A DNA stretch of 64,000 nucleotides. It comes from Enterovirga rhinocerotis. GTDB lineage: Bacteria > Pseudomonadota > Alphaproteobacteria > Rhizobiales > Beijerinckiaceae. Of this stretch, positions 43,015 through 51,912 are shown one piece after another. The notes beneath the pieces are model-generated. The model was given only the letters and a program-made list of their open reading frames with translations, was not told the DNA's origin and ran no database searches. How positions within the stretch are numbered: position 1 is the first letter of the stretch; each line of letters starts with the position of its first letter. The position numbers and the translations under genes are program-made. The stretch lies in assembly GCF_004363955.1 (NCBI RefSeq), contig NZ_SNZR01000011.1, positions 124,001 through 188,000 on the forward strand. Direction: 5' to 3'.

Positions 43015-43815
43015 CTACTTAGCCCCCGCGACGGCCCGCCTCGCCATCACCCCGACGAGGTGGGCGCGGTAGTCCTGGTCGGCATGGATGTCCGAGGCCA
43101 TGTCGTCCGGGGGAACGCTCAGGCCCTCCAGCGCCTTGGCCGAGAAGTCGGAGGCGAGCGCCGCCTCGAACGCGCTCGCCCGGAAGACGCCGTCGGCGCC
43201 CGCGCCGATGACCGACACGCGCGTCTCGCCCGAGGCCGTCTGCGCCACGCAAACGGCACAGAGCGCATAGCGAGAGGCGGGATTGCGGAACTTCGAATAG
43301 CCCATCCGCTTCGGGATCGGGAACTCGACGGCCGTCACGATCTCGCCCTCCTCGAGCGCCGTCGTGAAGAGGCCCTGGAAATAGTCGTCGGCGGCGATGC
43401 GCCGCCTGTCGGTCACGACGGTCGCGCCGAGCGCCATGGCCGCGGCCGCATAATCGGCGGAGGGATCGTTATTGGCGAGCGAGCCGCCGATCGTGCCGCG
43501 ATGACGGACGGCCGGATCGCCGATCGTGCCGACCATCTCGGCGAGGACGGGGATCGCCTGCTTCACCACATCCGAGTTGGCGACCTCGTGATGGCGCGAG
43601 AGAGCGCCGATGATCAGCGTGTCGCCTTCGAGCTTGATGCCCCGCAATTCGGCGAGCCCGTTGAGATCCACCAGTGCCGCGGGGCCGGTCAGGCGCAGCT
43701 TCATCGCGGGAATGAGCGTATGGCCGCCCGAGAGCGCCTTGCCCTCCGGGTTGTCGGCCAACATGGCGACGGCCTCGGTCAGGCTCGCCGGCCTGAGATA
43801 GTCGAACGCGTACAT
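43015..43815 (-). CDS. FAD-binding medium subunit of a xanthine dehydrogenase/CO dehydrogenase-type enzyme
   Basis: A 266-residue CoxM/CutM-like flavoprotein subunit. The N-terminal FAD-binding segments are ALSGGHTLIPAMKLRL and HRGTIGGSLANNDPSADY, and the C-terminal domain is the CO-dehydrogenase flavoprotein type. Such subunits pass electrons from a 2Fe-2S small subunit to the acceptor. Remarkably, no small or large (molybdopterin) subunit gene is next to it; upstream is an unrelated divergent gene and downstream are accessory genes. It must pair with catalytic subunits encoded elsewhere, or is a remnant. Confidence 0.9.
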   Translation of the reverse strand: MYAFDYLRPASLTEAVAMLADNPEGKALSGGHTLIPAMKLRLTGPAALVDLNGLAELRGIKLEGDTLIIGALSRHHEVANSDVVKQAIPVLAEMVGTIGDPAVRHRGTIGGSLANNDPSADYAAAAMALGATVVTDRRRIAADDYFQGLFTTALEEGEIVTAVEFPIPKRMGYSKFRNPASRYALCAVCVAQTASGETRVSVIGAGADGVFRASAFEAALASDFSAKALEGLSVPPDDMASDIHADQDYRAHLVGVMARRAVAGAK

Positions 43816-44015
43816 CGCATCTCTCCGATTGCGGCGACCGTCGCGCCAGCCCGTCCGCGGCAGGATGGCATGCCGGAGGCCGCCCCTCCAAGCGCTTTTC
43901 GAACCGTTCCGAACTGCGCCCGCCTCCGACCATCGTCGTCTTTGCGGATGACGCCCTGTCCGCTAGGCCGATGAGAAGGAAAGCCGCCGTTCGAGCGGCG
44001 AAACGGGAGGATCGA

Positions 44016-44990
44016 ATGATCGCAAAGGCGATGCGAGCCGTCGTGCTCGCTGGTATGGGGGCGGCTCTGGCAGCCGGGGGCGCAAGGGCGGATAGCTGGC
44101 CGACCCGGCCGGTCACGCTCATCGTCCCCTTCGCGGCAGGCGGCGGAACGGACGCCTTCGCGCGGCCGATCGCCCAGCAACTGGACATGCAGCTCGGCCA
44201 GCGCGTCATCGTCGAGAACCGGGCCGGGGCAGGGGGCACGGCCGGAGCGGCCGCCGCTGCGCGCGCCGAGCCGGACGGATACACCTTCTTCGTCGGCGCG
44301 ACGCATCATGCCATCGCGCCCGCCATCTATCCGAAGCTGACCTACGACATCGAGAAGGACTTCATTCCCGTCGCCCTGATCTCGCGCCCGCCTCATGCCG
44401 TCGTCATTCACCCGAAGACGCCTGCGAATACCCTGGCCGAGCTGATCGCCTATGCGAAGGCCAATCCCGACAAGCTGACCTACAGCCACGCCGGTGTCGG
44501 CACGACGCATCATCTGGCCGGCGAATTGTTCAAGCTCCTGACGGGCACGAAGATCCGGCCCGTGCCTTATCGCGGCGCCGGCCCGGCCATGGTCGACCTC
44601 GTCGCCGGCCAGGTGAACATGGCCTTCGACGGCCTCGGCAGTTCTGCACCGCAGGTCTCGGGCGGCACGATCAAGGCCCTCGCCGTGACGTCGCCCGAGC
44701 GCGTTCCGGCATTCCCCGACGTGCCGACCGCCGAACAGGCCGGAGTGAAGAACTTCGAGGTGGCGACCTGGTATGCGCTCTTCGCCGTGAAGGGCACGCC
44801 CCAGCCCGTCGTCGATCGCATGATCAAGGAAGTGCGTGCGGCGCTCGCGACCGACTCGATCAAGCAGCAATGGGCCAAGAACGGCTCGGACGTCCCGGAC
44901 GTCACCGGGAAGGAGTTCGGCACCCTGGTCTCCTCCGAGGTCAAGCGCTGGAGCAAGGTCGTGTCGGAGGCCGGCATCAAGATGGAATAG
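44016..44990 (+). CDS. Bug/TctC-family periplasmic substrate-binding protein
   Basis: A 324-residue protein with a signal peptide (cleavage near ARA-D) and the Bug fold pattern: PTRPVTLIVPFAAGGGTDAFAR at the start of the mature chain, RAGAGGTAGA, and VPYRGAGPAMVDLVAG. Such proteins bind carboxylates, amides or aromatic acids for tripartite tricarboxylate transporters or act as orphan sensors. Start ATG 44016 follows GGGAGG. No TctAB permease is nearby, so it is an orphan binding protein. It diverges from the FAD-subunit gene. Confidence 0.92.
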   Translation: MIAKAMRAVVLAGMGAALAAGGARADSWPTRPVTLIVPFAAGGGTDAFARPIAQQLDMQLGQRVIVENRAGAGGTAGAAAAARAEPDGYTFFVGATHHAIAPAIYPKLTYDIEKDFIPVALISRPPHAVVIHPKTPANTLAELIAYAKANPDKLTYSHAGVGTTHHLAGELFKLLTGTKIRPVPYRGAGPAMVDLVAGQVNMAFDGLGSSAPQVSGGTIKALAVTSPERVPAFPDVPTAEQAGVKNFEVATWYALFAVKGTPQPVVDRMIKEVRAALATDSIKQQWAKNGSDVPDVTGKEFGTLVSSEVKRWSKVVSEAGIKME

Positions 44991-45169
44991 CCGTCGCGCA
45001 CAGCCCGGGTTAGCGAGGTGTGAAAAGCGCCATGCGTCTGGCGCATGGCTCACTGCGCCGCAGCATCATTGTTGCGTCGCAGCATGAGGGCCATATTCCG
45101 TTCGTCTGAGAGCTGGATCGGCATGCCGCCAGGCGGATGCCTGGCAGATCCGGCCATGAGGAGACGAAC

Positions 45170-45262
45170 ATGTCGTTCATCCGTTTCGTGCGGGACGTGA
45201 TCAGCGAGACCCGCGCATTGCAGCGCTCCCTCGCTTCGACCTCGCGCGAGATCAACCCGTAA
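45170..45262 (+). CDS. Predicted 30-residue small protein
   Basis: A short frame from ATG 45170, with GAGGAGACGAAC as ribosome binding site and a good stop. The product is a single basic amphipathic helix (MSFIRFVRDVISETRALQRS), like other tiny alphaproteobacterial proteins of the pattern MSxxxxxRxxxxEARALQR, which I recall from memory. A GC-rich hairpin follows 12 bp after the stop. Translation needs experimental proof. Confidence 0.5.
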   Translation: MSFIRFVRDVISETRALQRSLASTSREINP

Positions 45263-45273
45263 GGCGTGCGTCG

Positions 45274-45295
45274 CGGCCGGCCTTCCAGCCGGCCG
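45274..45295 (+). terminator. GC-rich hairpin, possible terminator
   Basis: CGGCCGGC (45274-45281) and GCCGGCCG (45288-45295) form a perfect 8-bp stem with a 6-nt loop just after the small protein gene. There is no T-run, so it may slow polymerase or protect the RNA rather than terminate strongly. Confidence 0.4.
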
Positions 45296-45364
45296 GCAAG
45301 GCTCCGTCGAACCTTGGTCCGCTCCCGCCGTTGACCCGCATGACGCGGTGAGATGGGGTGAGCG

Positions 45365-45784
45365 ATGCCGACGAAACTGCCGAACGAACGGGATCTCGAG
45401 CCGGCCGGCGGGATGCAACTCGACCCGTCCGGCGATGGGATCGAGCTCGACGAGAGCCGGCGGCTCATCGCATCCAGCAAGGTCGAAGGCACGGCCGTCT
45501 TCGATCCGAAGGGCGAGCAGCTCGGGACGGTCATGAACTTCATGGTCGACAAGGTGACGGGTCAGGTCGCCTATGTCGTGATGGCCTTCGGCGGGTTCCT
45601 CGGCCTCGGCGAGAGCCATCATCCGCTGCCATGGCGGGCGCTCCGCTACGATGTGCAGCTCGGCGGCTACGTCGTCGATATCGACCGCGACAGGCTCGTC
45701 GCCTCGCCCCATCATCGCGCGGAAGAGGACGCGTTCGCCGATGCGGGCTACGGCAAGGCGGTGGACGCCTATTACCGCTGGTGA
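45365..45784 (+). CDS. PRC-barrel domain protein
   Basis: A 139-residue protein with one PRC-barrel (residues 35-110): LIASSKVEGTAVFDPKGEQLGTV, VTGQVAYVVMAFGG and the HPLPWRALRYD segment. Stand-alone PRC-barrel proteins of this size are common stress-associated proteins in Hyphomicrobiales. ATG 45365 follows the GGGGTG site. It precedes tRNA-Glu on the same strand, with its own tRNA promoter between. Confidence 0.9.
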   Translation: MPTKLPNERDLEPAGGMQLDPSGDGIELDESRRLIASSKVEGTAVFDPKGEQLGTVMNFMVDKVTGQVAYVVMAFGGFLGLGESHHPLPWRALRYDVQLGGYVVDIDRDRLVASPHHRAEEDAFADAGYGKAVDAYYRW

Positions 45785-45828
45785 ACCCCGCGGTACGCCG
45801 AACCCGCGGGAAAAATATCGCAGCGCGC

Positions 45829-45857
45829 TTGTTCGCGGCGCGCGGAACCCCTATAGC
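45829..45857 (+). promoter_or_regulatory. Probable tRNA-Glu promoter
   Basis: TTGTTC (45829-45834) and TATAGC (45852-45857) are spaced by 17 bp, giving a start about 25-30 nt before the tRNA, a normal distance. Confidence 0.5.
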
Positions 45858-45886
45858 AGCCCGCCACGGGCGCAGCGCGCCCCGAT

Positions 45887-45961
45887 GCGGCCTTCGTCTA
45901 TCGGTTAGGACACCAGCCTTTCACGCTGGGAAGACGGGTTCGATTCCCGTAGGCCGCGCCA
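45887..45961 (+). tRNA. tRNA-Glu (anticodon UUC)
   Basis: A 75-nt cloverleaf with encoded CCA. The acceptor stem GCGGCCT pairs with AGGCCGC, the anticodon stem-loop is CCAGC-CTTTCAC-GCTGG with TTC at its centre, and the T-loop is TTCGATT. Confidence 0.97.
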
Positions 45962-46902
45962 CCGCCGTTTCTCTACCGAACATCGAGAAGGATCAGCTGC
46001 TTCGGCTTGAGCCGTGCGTCTGAGATGGCCTCGATGTCCCGCACAGACGGCCGACGGCCATTCATGCGATGGGTCGATGACTGTGGGTCGGGTCCGCCGC
46101 CATCCGGGTCGTGCGCGGCGCCCTCTTTTGCAGGCGCTGCTATCATCCGCCGATGGCAGACCCGACGATGGTGTTCCTTTTCCGATCCTCCGGCTTTCAC
46201 CCATCCGGTGACGCGTTCGTGGCCGCCGCATGCTCGGGGCTCGTCGTCTCGGTGTTCGGCGGTGGAGGGCTGCAGGGGGAGGGCGGTCTCGTCGCGGCCT
46301 TCGGAGGGGCTGCCTTCTTCCGCAACGATGAGACAGGAGAGGGCTTCCTGGGCGTATGGGGGCGGCGCAACGCCTCTCGCTTCCGGCGTCTCGTCCGCGA
46401 GGCCAGCCCTCGCGTCACCGTGATCCGTCAGCCGCCACCGGCACGGCTGGTATGGTTGAGCTCCGGTCGCCCAGGATGAAACCGGAGCGAGGTGCCGGCC
46501 CCTCGGTCCTCCTTCCAGGTCTGCCCAGGCCAAGCGCGCAGCCGGCGAAAGGGACGTAGGCAAGAACCGTAAGGGCGCATCACGGCCGGCATTGCTGCTC
46601 GAGCAGGAACGGGACCTTGGCCGCGCAGGCAGCCGTCTGCCTCTTCACGATACTGGATACGCTCCGCGCCAGACTCGGGCAGGTCGCGTCCGCTGTGCCT
46701 GCGGCCGCCGAGGTCCGGCATCGCTTCGATGGCCGGAGACTCCGATGATGTAGCTCCGATTCCCGAAGACCCTCAGAGCCTCGTCTGGCTTGGTGCTGAG
46801 GTGTTAGCCTCTGCCTGTGACGGGAGAGCCCGGCACCGTCCGCCGGGCGGGGGGCTGTCGAGGCCTCAGGCGGACAAGGGCCCCCGTCGCGGTTCTTTTC
46901 TT
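45962..46902. other. Gene-poor region, about 940 bp
   Basis: I see no gene I can support between tRNA-Glu and the sit operon. Open frames exist on both strands, but their products are low-complexity Gly/Arg/Ser-rich, and one of them reads into the tRNA. The right end contains the sit promoter region. A degraded gene cannot be excluded. Confidence 0.45.
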
Positions 46903-46933
46903 CTTGCAATTAAGTCGCAAGTGCTGATAGCTC
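46903..46933 (+). promoter_or_regulatory. Palindromic site upstream of sitA (Mur/Fur-type candidate)
   Basis: CTTGC (46903-46907) and GCAAG (46917-46921) form a perfect 5-bp inverted repeat around AATTAAGTC, in a locally AT-rich patch. TTGCAA inside the first arm could be the -35, with a weak -10 around 46926-46932. Alphaproteobacterial Mur/Fur boxes are TGCAA-type palindromes in front of sitA, so metal-dependent repression is likely. Confidence 0.5.
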
Positions 46934-46954
46934 GTCACGTCACGGGAGATCGGG

Positions 46955-47872
46955 ATGCTGAAGCGTTGGACGGGAACGGGAGCGGCGCGGATTGCCGCCG
47001 CCCTCATGGGTATCGTCGTGTCGATCGGGGCCGCTCATGCGGAGACGAAGCCGAAACGCGTCGTCACGACCTTCACGGTCATCCAGGATATCGCCCAGAA
47101 CGTCGCGGGCGACCGGGCGATCGTGGAATCGATCACCAAGCCCGGCGCCGAGATTCACGGCTACGATCCCACCCCGCTCGACATCGTGAAGGCGCAGAGC
47201 GCCGATCTCGTGCTCTGGAACGGGCTCGGGCTCGAGCGCTGGTTCGAGAAGTTCTTCGGGTCGGTGAAGGACGTGCCGAGCGCGATCCTGACCGAGGGGA
47301 TCGAGCCGATCGCGATCGCCGAGGGGCCCTATGGCGCCAAGCCCAATCCGCATGCCTGGATGTCGCCCGCCAACGCGCTCGTCTATGTCGAGAACATCCG
47401 CAAGGCCCTGTCGAAGGTGGATCCCGCCAATGCCGACGCCTATGCCGCGAATGCCGCCCGCTATTCCGCCGAGCTCAAGGCGCTCGATGCGCCGATCCGC
47501 GACCGGCTCGCCCAGGTTCCGGCCGACCGGCGCACGCTCGTGACCTGCGAGGGCGCCTTCTCCTATCTCGCCAAGGGCTATGGCCTGTCCGAGCTGTATC
47601 TCTGGGCGGTGAACAGCGACGAGCAGGGCTCGCCGCAGCAGATCCGCAAGGTCGTCGATGCGGTTCGCAAGGCGAAGGTGCCGGCCGTGTTCTGCGAATC
47701 GACGGTCAGCGACAAGGCGATGCGTCAGGTGGCGCGCGAGACCAAGGCCAAGTTCGGCGGCGTGCTCTATGTCGACTCGCTCACCGTGGAAAGCGGGCCG
47801 GCGCCGACCTATCTGAAGCTGCTCCAGGCCAATGCCGACACCATCGTGAAGGGCTTCCAGCTTGGCAATTGA
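46955..47872 (+). CDS. sitA: Manganese/iron ABC transporter substrate-binding protein
   Basis: A 305-residue cluster A-I metal-binding protein. A signal peptide (cleaved near AHA-E) is followed by [17 protein letters not shown], the metal ligand His in [11 protein letters not shown], a second His in NPHAWMSP, a Glu in VFCESTVSD and the Asp in [10 protein letters not shown]. This His-His-Glu-Asp set is that of Mn/Fe binders rather than the His-rich loop of zinc-binding ZnuA. It acts in the periplasm. It is first in sitABCD and overlaps sitB by 11 bp. Confidence 0.92.
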   Translation: MLKRWTGTGAARIAAALMGIVVSIGAAHAETKPKRVVTTFTVIQDIAQNVAGDRAIVESITKPGAEIHGYDPTPLDIVKAQSADLVLWNGLGLERWFEKFFGSVKDVPSAILTEGIEPIAIAEGPYGAKPNPHAWMSPANALVYVENIRKALSKVDPANADAYAANAARYSAELKALDAPIRDRLAQVPADRRTLVTCEGAFSYLAKGYGLSELYLWAVNSDEQGSPQQIRKVVDAVRKAKVPAVFCESTVSDKAMRQVARETKAKFGGVLYVDSLTVESGPAPTYLKLLQANADTIVKGFQLGN

Positions 47873-48704
47873 TGCTGCGGCGCGTCTCGGCCCGGCCCCC
47901 TCGATCGAGGTCCACGACCTCTCCGTCGCCTATCCGGACGGCCATGTCGCGCTGTCCGAGGTGACGCTGCGGCTGGATGCGGGCCGCATCTGCGGCCTCG
48001 TCGGGCCGAACGGCTCGGGCAAGTCGACCCTGTTCAAGGCCATCATGGGCTTCGTGCGGCCGGTTCGCGGCGAGGTCCGGATCGGCGGGCAGGATGTGCG
48101 CGCGGCGCAGAAGGCGAACGCCGTCGCCTATGTGCCCCAATCCGAGGAGGTGGACTGGACCTTCCCGGTCTCGGTCCGCGACGTCGTGATGATGGGCCGG
48201 CAAGGACGGATGGGCTTTCTGCGCCGTCCCTCGCCGGCGGACCGGGCCGTCGTCGGGCAGAGCCTCGACCGGGTCGGGATGGCGGCCTTCGGCGAGCGCC
48301 AGATCGGAGAGCTCTCGGGCGGCCAGAGAAAGCGCGTCTTCCTCGCGCGCGCGCTCGCCCAGGAGGCGGGCATCATCCTCCTCGACGAGCCCTTCACCGG
48401 CGTCGACCAGACGACGGAGGAGGAGATCATCGGCCTCCTGCGGGGGCTGCGCGAGGCGGGGCACCTGCTCCTCGTCTCGACCCACGACCTCGCCGCGGTG
48501 CCGGATTTCTGTGACGATGTCGTGCTGCTGAGCGGGACGGTGATCGCGGCCGGCCCGACGGCGGACGCCTTCACGCCCGCGAATCTCGCGCGTGCCTTCG
48601 GCCGCCCGCCGCCCGGCCTCGCCTCGCTCGCCGCGCCGAAGGACGTCCCCGGCACGCTGCGCGAGGTCCCGCGATCGGCGCGTCTCGCCGAAACGGCCTG
48701 CTGA
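47862..48704 (+). CDS. sitB: Manganese/iron ABC transporter ATP-binding protein
   Basis: A 280-residue ATPase. Walker A is GPNGSGKST, the signature [15 protein letters not shown] and Walker [13 protein letters not shown]. The segment [24 protein letters not shown] is characteristic of Mn/Zn-type importers of this class. The only plausible start is TTG 47862, inside the end of sitA, since no in-frame ATG occurs before the first conserved residues. It energises the SitC/SitD permease pair. Confidence 0.93.
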   Translation: MAIDAAARLGPAPSIEVHDLSVAYPDGHVALSEVTLRLDAGRICGLVGPNGSGKSTLFKAIMGFVRPVRGEVRIGGQDVRAAQKANAVAYVPQSEEVDWTFPVSVRDVVMMGRQGRMGFLRRPSPADRAVVGQSLDRVGMAAFGERQIGELSGGQRKRVFLARALAQEAGIILLDEPFTGVDQTTEEEIIGLLRGLREAGHLLLVSTHDLAAVPDFCDDVVLLSGTVIAAGPTADAFTPANLARAFGRPPPGLASLAAPKDVPGTLREVPRSARLAETAC

Positions 48705-48707
48705 CGC

Positions 48708-49589
48708 ATGTTCGAGGCCGCGCTCGATCCGTTCGCCTACGAGTACATGCGCAACGCCATGCTCGGCGCAGGCACCGTCGGTGCGCTCTGTGCGCTCCTG
48801 TCCTGCTTCGTCGTCCTGAAGGGCTGGTCGCTGCTCGGCGACGCGCTGTCGCATGCCGTCGTGCCGGGCGTCGCGGTGGCCGCGATCTTCGGCCTTCCGC
48901 TCGTCGCCGGAGCGGCCGTCGCCGCCGTGCTCGCGGTCGCGGGCATCGCCTTCGTCGAGAGGGGCACGAGCCTCAAGAACGATGCCGTGCTCGGGGTCGT
49001 CTTCACCACCTTCTTCGCCGCCGGCCTGCTTCTCGTGTCGCTGTATCCGACGCATCTGCGGATCACGACCATCATGTTCGGCAACCTGCTCGGCATCGCC
49101 GATTCCGATCTCTGGCAGGTCTATGGCGTCGGCCTCCTCTGCCTCGTCGTCATCGGCACGATGTGGCGCGACCTTCTCGCCTACGCCTTCGATCCGCTCC
49201 ATGCCCGCTCGATCGGGCTGAACACCCGCGTCCTGCACGCGCTGCTGCTGGGGCTCCTCTCGCTCGCCTGCGTGACCGCGCTCCAGACGGTCGGCGCGCT
49301 GCTCGTCGTGGCGATGCTGATCGCGCCCGGCGCGACGGCCTATCTGCTGACGGATCGGTTCGGCTGCATGCTGGTGATCGCGCCGCTGATCGGCGGGGTC
49401 GGAGCGGTCGCCGGCGCCTATGCCAGCTTCTTCCTGGACGGCGCGGTCGGCGGCTGCATCGTGCTGCTCCAGACGGCCACCTTCCTCCTCGCCTGGCTGT
49501 TCGCGCCGAAGCACGGCCTCCTGAACCGTCTCGGCTTCCGCCGGCCGGCGGGGGCAGGGAAAAGGGCAGCGGCGAGGGCCGGAGCCTGA
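48708..49589 (+). CDS. sitC: Manganese/iron ABC transporter permease
   Basis: A 293-residue ABC-3 family permease with about eight hydrophobic helices: LSCFVVLKGWSLLGDALSHAVVPGVA is the classic family signature, quoted here as the pattern G-W-S-L-x-G-D-A-x-S-H-A-V-x-P-G. It has the LLVVAMLIAPGATAYLL motif in the later helices. Its gene begins 3 bp after sitB. It forms a heterodimeric channel with SitD. Confidence 0.93.
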   Translation: MFEAALDPFAYEYMRNAMLGAGTVGALCALLSCFVVLKGWSLLGDALSHAVVPGVAVAAIFGLPLVAGAAVAAVLAVAGIAFVERGTSLKNDAVLGVVFTTFFAAGLLLVSLYPTHLRITTIMFGNLLGIADSDLWQVYGVGLLCLVVIGTMWRDLLAYAFDPLHARSIGLNTRVLHALLLGLLSLACVTALQTVGALLVVAMLIAPGATAYLLTDRFGCMLVIAPLIGGVGAVAGAYASFFLDGAVGGCIVLLQTATFLLAWLFAPKHGLLNRLGFRRPAGAGKRAAARAGA

Positions 49590-49591
49590 CC

Positions 49592-50437
49592 ATGGGGCCT
49601 CTCGAACTCCTGATCGAACCCCTTCGCCACGGCTTCATGGTCCAGGCGATGCTGGTCGGCGCCTTCGTCTGTGCGGTCTGCGCGGCGCTCTCCTGTTTCG
49701 TGGTGCTGAAGGGCTGGTCGCTCGTCGGCGACGCTCTGGCCCATGCCGTCCTGCCGGGGATCGTCCTCGCCGCGCTGGCGGGGCTGCCGATGGCGCTCGG
49801 CGCCATCGCGAGCGGCATCCTCTGCGTCCAGGCGGCCGGATTCGTGTCCGCCACTTCGCGCGTCAAGCCGGATGCCGTGCTCGGCATCCTGTTCACGGGT
49901 TTCCTCGCGCTCGGGATCGTCCTCGTGACGGCCTTTCCGGGCGATGTCGACTTCACGCATATCCTGTTCGGCAACCTGCTCGGGATCACGACCGCCGATC
50001 TCGTCCAGACCCTGGTCCTCGGCACGCTGGCGCTCGGGGTCGTGCTCGTCATGCGGCGCGACTTCGTGCTGTTCTGCTTCGATCCGGTCCAGGCGCGGGT
50101 GAACGGGCTCTCGCCGCGCTGGCTGGAGCAACTCCTGCTCCTTCTCGTCGCCGCGACGGCGGTGGCCTCGCTCCAGGCGGTGGGCCTCGCGCTCGTTCTC
50201 GCGATGCTGATCACGCCCGGCTGCGTCGGCCTCCTTCTCGCGCGGCGGTTCGACGCCGTGCTCGCGGTCGCGATGGGCTCGGCCGTGCTCTCGGCGGTGG
50301 TCGGGACCCTCGCGAGCTTCCATCTCGATGGCGCCACGGGCCCGTGCATCGTGCTCGCCCAGGCCATCCAGTTCGTCGCGGCCTTCCTCTTCGCGCCGCG
50401 CCGGGGGATACTGAGGCGGAAGACGGTCGCGGCATGA
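49592..50437 (+). CDS. sitD: Manganese/iron ABC transporter permease
   Basis: A 281-residue paralogue of SitC, starting at ATG 49592, 2 bp after the sitC stop. It shares the signature GWSLVGDALAHAVLPGIV and the LVLAMLITPGCVGLLLARRF motif. The pair of diverged permeases is the mark of SitABCD-type Mn/Fe importers, as opposed to single-permease zinc importers. It is the last gene of the operon; a CoA-transferase gene follows 10 bp later and may be co-transcribed. Confidence 0.93.
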   Translation: MGPLELLIEPLRHGFMVQAMLVGAFVCAVCAALSCFVVLKGWSLVGDALAHAVLPGIVLAALAGLPMALGAIASGILCVQAAGFVSATSRVKPDAVLGILFTGFLALGIVLVTAFPGDVDFTHILFGNLLGITTADLVQTLVLGTLALGVVLVMRRDFVLFCFDPVQARVNGLSPRWLEQLLLLLVAATAVASLQAVGLALVLAMLITPGCVGLLLARRFDAVLAVAMGSAVLSAVVGTLASFHLDGATGPCIVLAQAIQFVAAFLFAPRRGILRRKTVAA

Positions 50438-50447
50438 ACGGAGCGCC

Positions 50448-51824
50448 ATGAGCGAACCACCGGCGGCGAGGCTGGCCCTCGCATCGATCTGGGCGGCGCT
50501 CGGCGGCCCGGCCGGGCATGCGGAGCGGGTGTCCTTCCGGGGCGATGGTGCTCTTCCCTCGTGGTTCGCAGTGAGCGACCTCGCTGCCGCATCGACCGCC
50601 TCCGCCGGCCTCGCCGCCGCCGAGCTGCTATCCGTCCACGACGGACGGCCGCGTCGTGTGGAGGTGGATCGTCGCCTCTCATCGCTGTGGTTCGGGCGCG
50701 CCATCGAGCCGCGCGGCTGGGAGATGGCGGCGCCCTGGGACGCCATCGCCGGCGATTACGAAGCGGCCGACGGCTGGATCAAGCTGCATACCAACGCGCC
50801 GCATCATCGGGCGGCCGCGCTCGCGGTTTTGGGCGCACCGGGCGAGAAGGAGGCCGTCGCGGGGGCCGTGCGGCGCTGGTCCGCGGACGATCTCGAAACC
50901 GCGATCGTCGCGCGCGGCGGTGCGGCGGGGCGCATGCGCGCCGAGGCCGACTGGGCTCGCCATCCCCAGGGCGCGGCAGTCGCGGCGGAGCCCCTGGTCC
51001 ATCACGGCGAGGGCGAGCCTGGTTCGGCCTTCGGCTGGCAGCCCGCCGCCGACAGGCCGCTTCGCGGCCTTCGCGTTCTCGACATGACGCGGGTCCTCGC
51101 AGGGCCCGTCGCGACGCGCTTCCTCGCGGGCCTCGGCGCGGAGGTGCTGCGGATCGATCCGCCGGATTGGGACGAGCCGGGGGTCGTTCCGGACGTCTGT
51201 CTCGGCAAGAGATGCGCGCGTCTCGACCTGCGCGATCCGGAGGCCCGGCGCCTCTGGGAAGGCCTGCTGGCCGGCGCGGACATCCTCGTTCACGGCTACC
51301 GCCCCGGCGCGCTCGACGGATTCGGGCTGGGAGAGGAGCGCAGGCGCGCGCTGCGCCCCGGCCTGATCGAGGTCTCGCTCGACGCCTATGGCTGGACCGG
51401 CCCGTGGCGTGGGCGTCGCGGTTTCGACAGCCTCGTCCAGATGAGCTGCGGGATCGCCGACACGGGCATGCGCCGGGCGGGGGCGGACCGTCCCGTGCCG
51501 CTCCCGGTCCAGGCGCTCGACCACGCGACCGGCTACATCATGGCGGCGGCGGCCATCCGCGGCGTGACCCGGCGCCTCGCGACTGGGGCCGGGTCCTCGA
51601 CCCGTGCCTCGCTCGCCCGGACGGCCACCCTCCTGGCCTCCCTGACCGCCGCGCCGCAGGAGCCGCTGGCGCCGCCCGGACCGCCCGACTTCAGCGAGGC
51701 GATCGAGGACACGTCCTGGGGGCCGGCGCGCCGGCTGCGCCCCGCCTGCCTCGTCGACGGCGCTCCGCTGCGCTGGGATCTGCCGGCGAGCGCGCTCGGA
51801 AGCGCCGGGGCGAGCTGGACGTAA
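50448..51824 (+). CDS. CaiB/BaiF-family class III CoA-transferase
   Basis: A 458-residue family III CoA-transferase. The C-terminal half has the classic features: LRGLRVLDMTRVLAGPVATRFLAGLGAEVLRI, a catalytic-region Asp in FDSLVQMSCGIAD (formyl-CoA transferase counterpart Asp169), and GYRPGALDGFG. The first 190 residues resemble a second, poorly conserved copy, as in some long members. It transfers CoA between carboxylates; the substrate is unknown. It lies just after sitD but is not obviously related to metal uptake. Confidence 0.85.
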   Translation: MSEPPAARLALASIWAALGGPAGHAERVSFRGDGALPSWFAVSDLAAASTASAGLAAAELLSVHDGRPRRVEVDRRLSSLWFGRAIEPRGWEMAAPWDAIAGDYEAADGWIKLHTNAPHHRAAALAVLGAPGEKEAVAGAVRRWSADDLETAIVARGGAAGRMRAEADWARHPQGAAVAAEPLVHHGEGEPGSAFGWQPAADRPLRGLRVLDMTRVLAGPVATRFLAGLGAEVLRIDPPDWDEPGVVPDVCLGKRCARLDLRDPEARRLWEGLLAGADILVHGYRPGALDGFGLGEERRRALRPGLIEVSLDAYGWTGPWRGRRGFDSLVQMSCGIADTGMRRAGADRPVPLPVQALDHATGYIMAAAAIRGVTRRLATGAGSSTRASLARTATLLASLTAAPQEPLAPPGPPDFSEAIEDTSWGPARRLRPACLVDGAPLRWDLPASALGSAGASWT

Positions 51825-51912
51825 GTCGGCGGCCGGCGCCCCTCTGTCCGGGCGTGGACATCGCGGCGCGGCCGGGCCATCAGGGCCCTCCCTCATCGCC
51901 CCGCCGGACCGC

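Noticed and set aside
45905-46231. Leftward frame ending in a tRNA-read tail (GLRESNPSSQ)
   Set aside because: The tail is the reverse translation of tRNA-Glu, a well-known artefact, and no conserved domain precedes it.
47781-49514. Leftward 577-codon frame over sitABC
   Set aside because: It is a shadow rich in Glu, Arg, Asp and Gly, with no motif; the sit genes explain the region.
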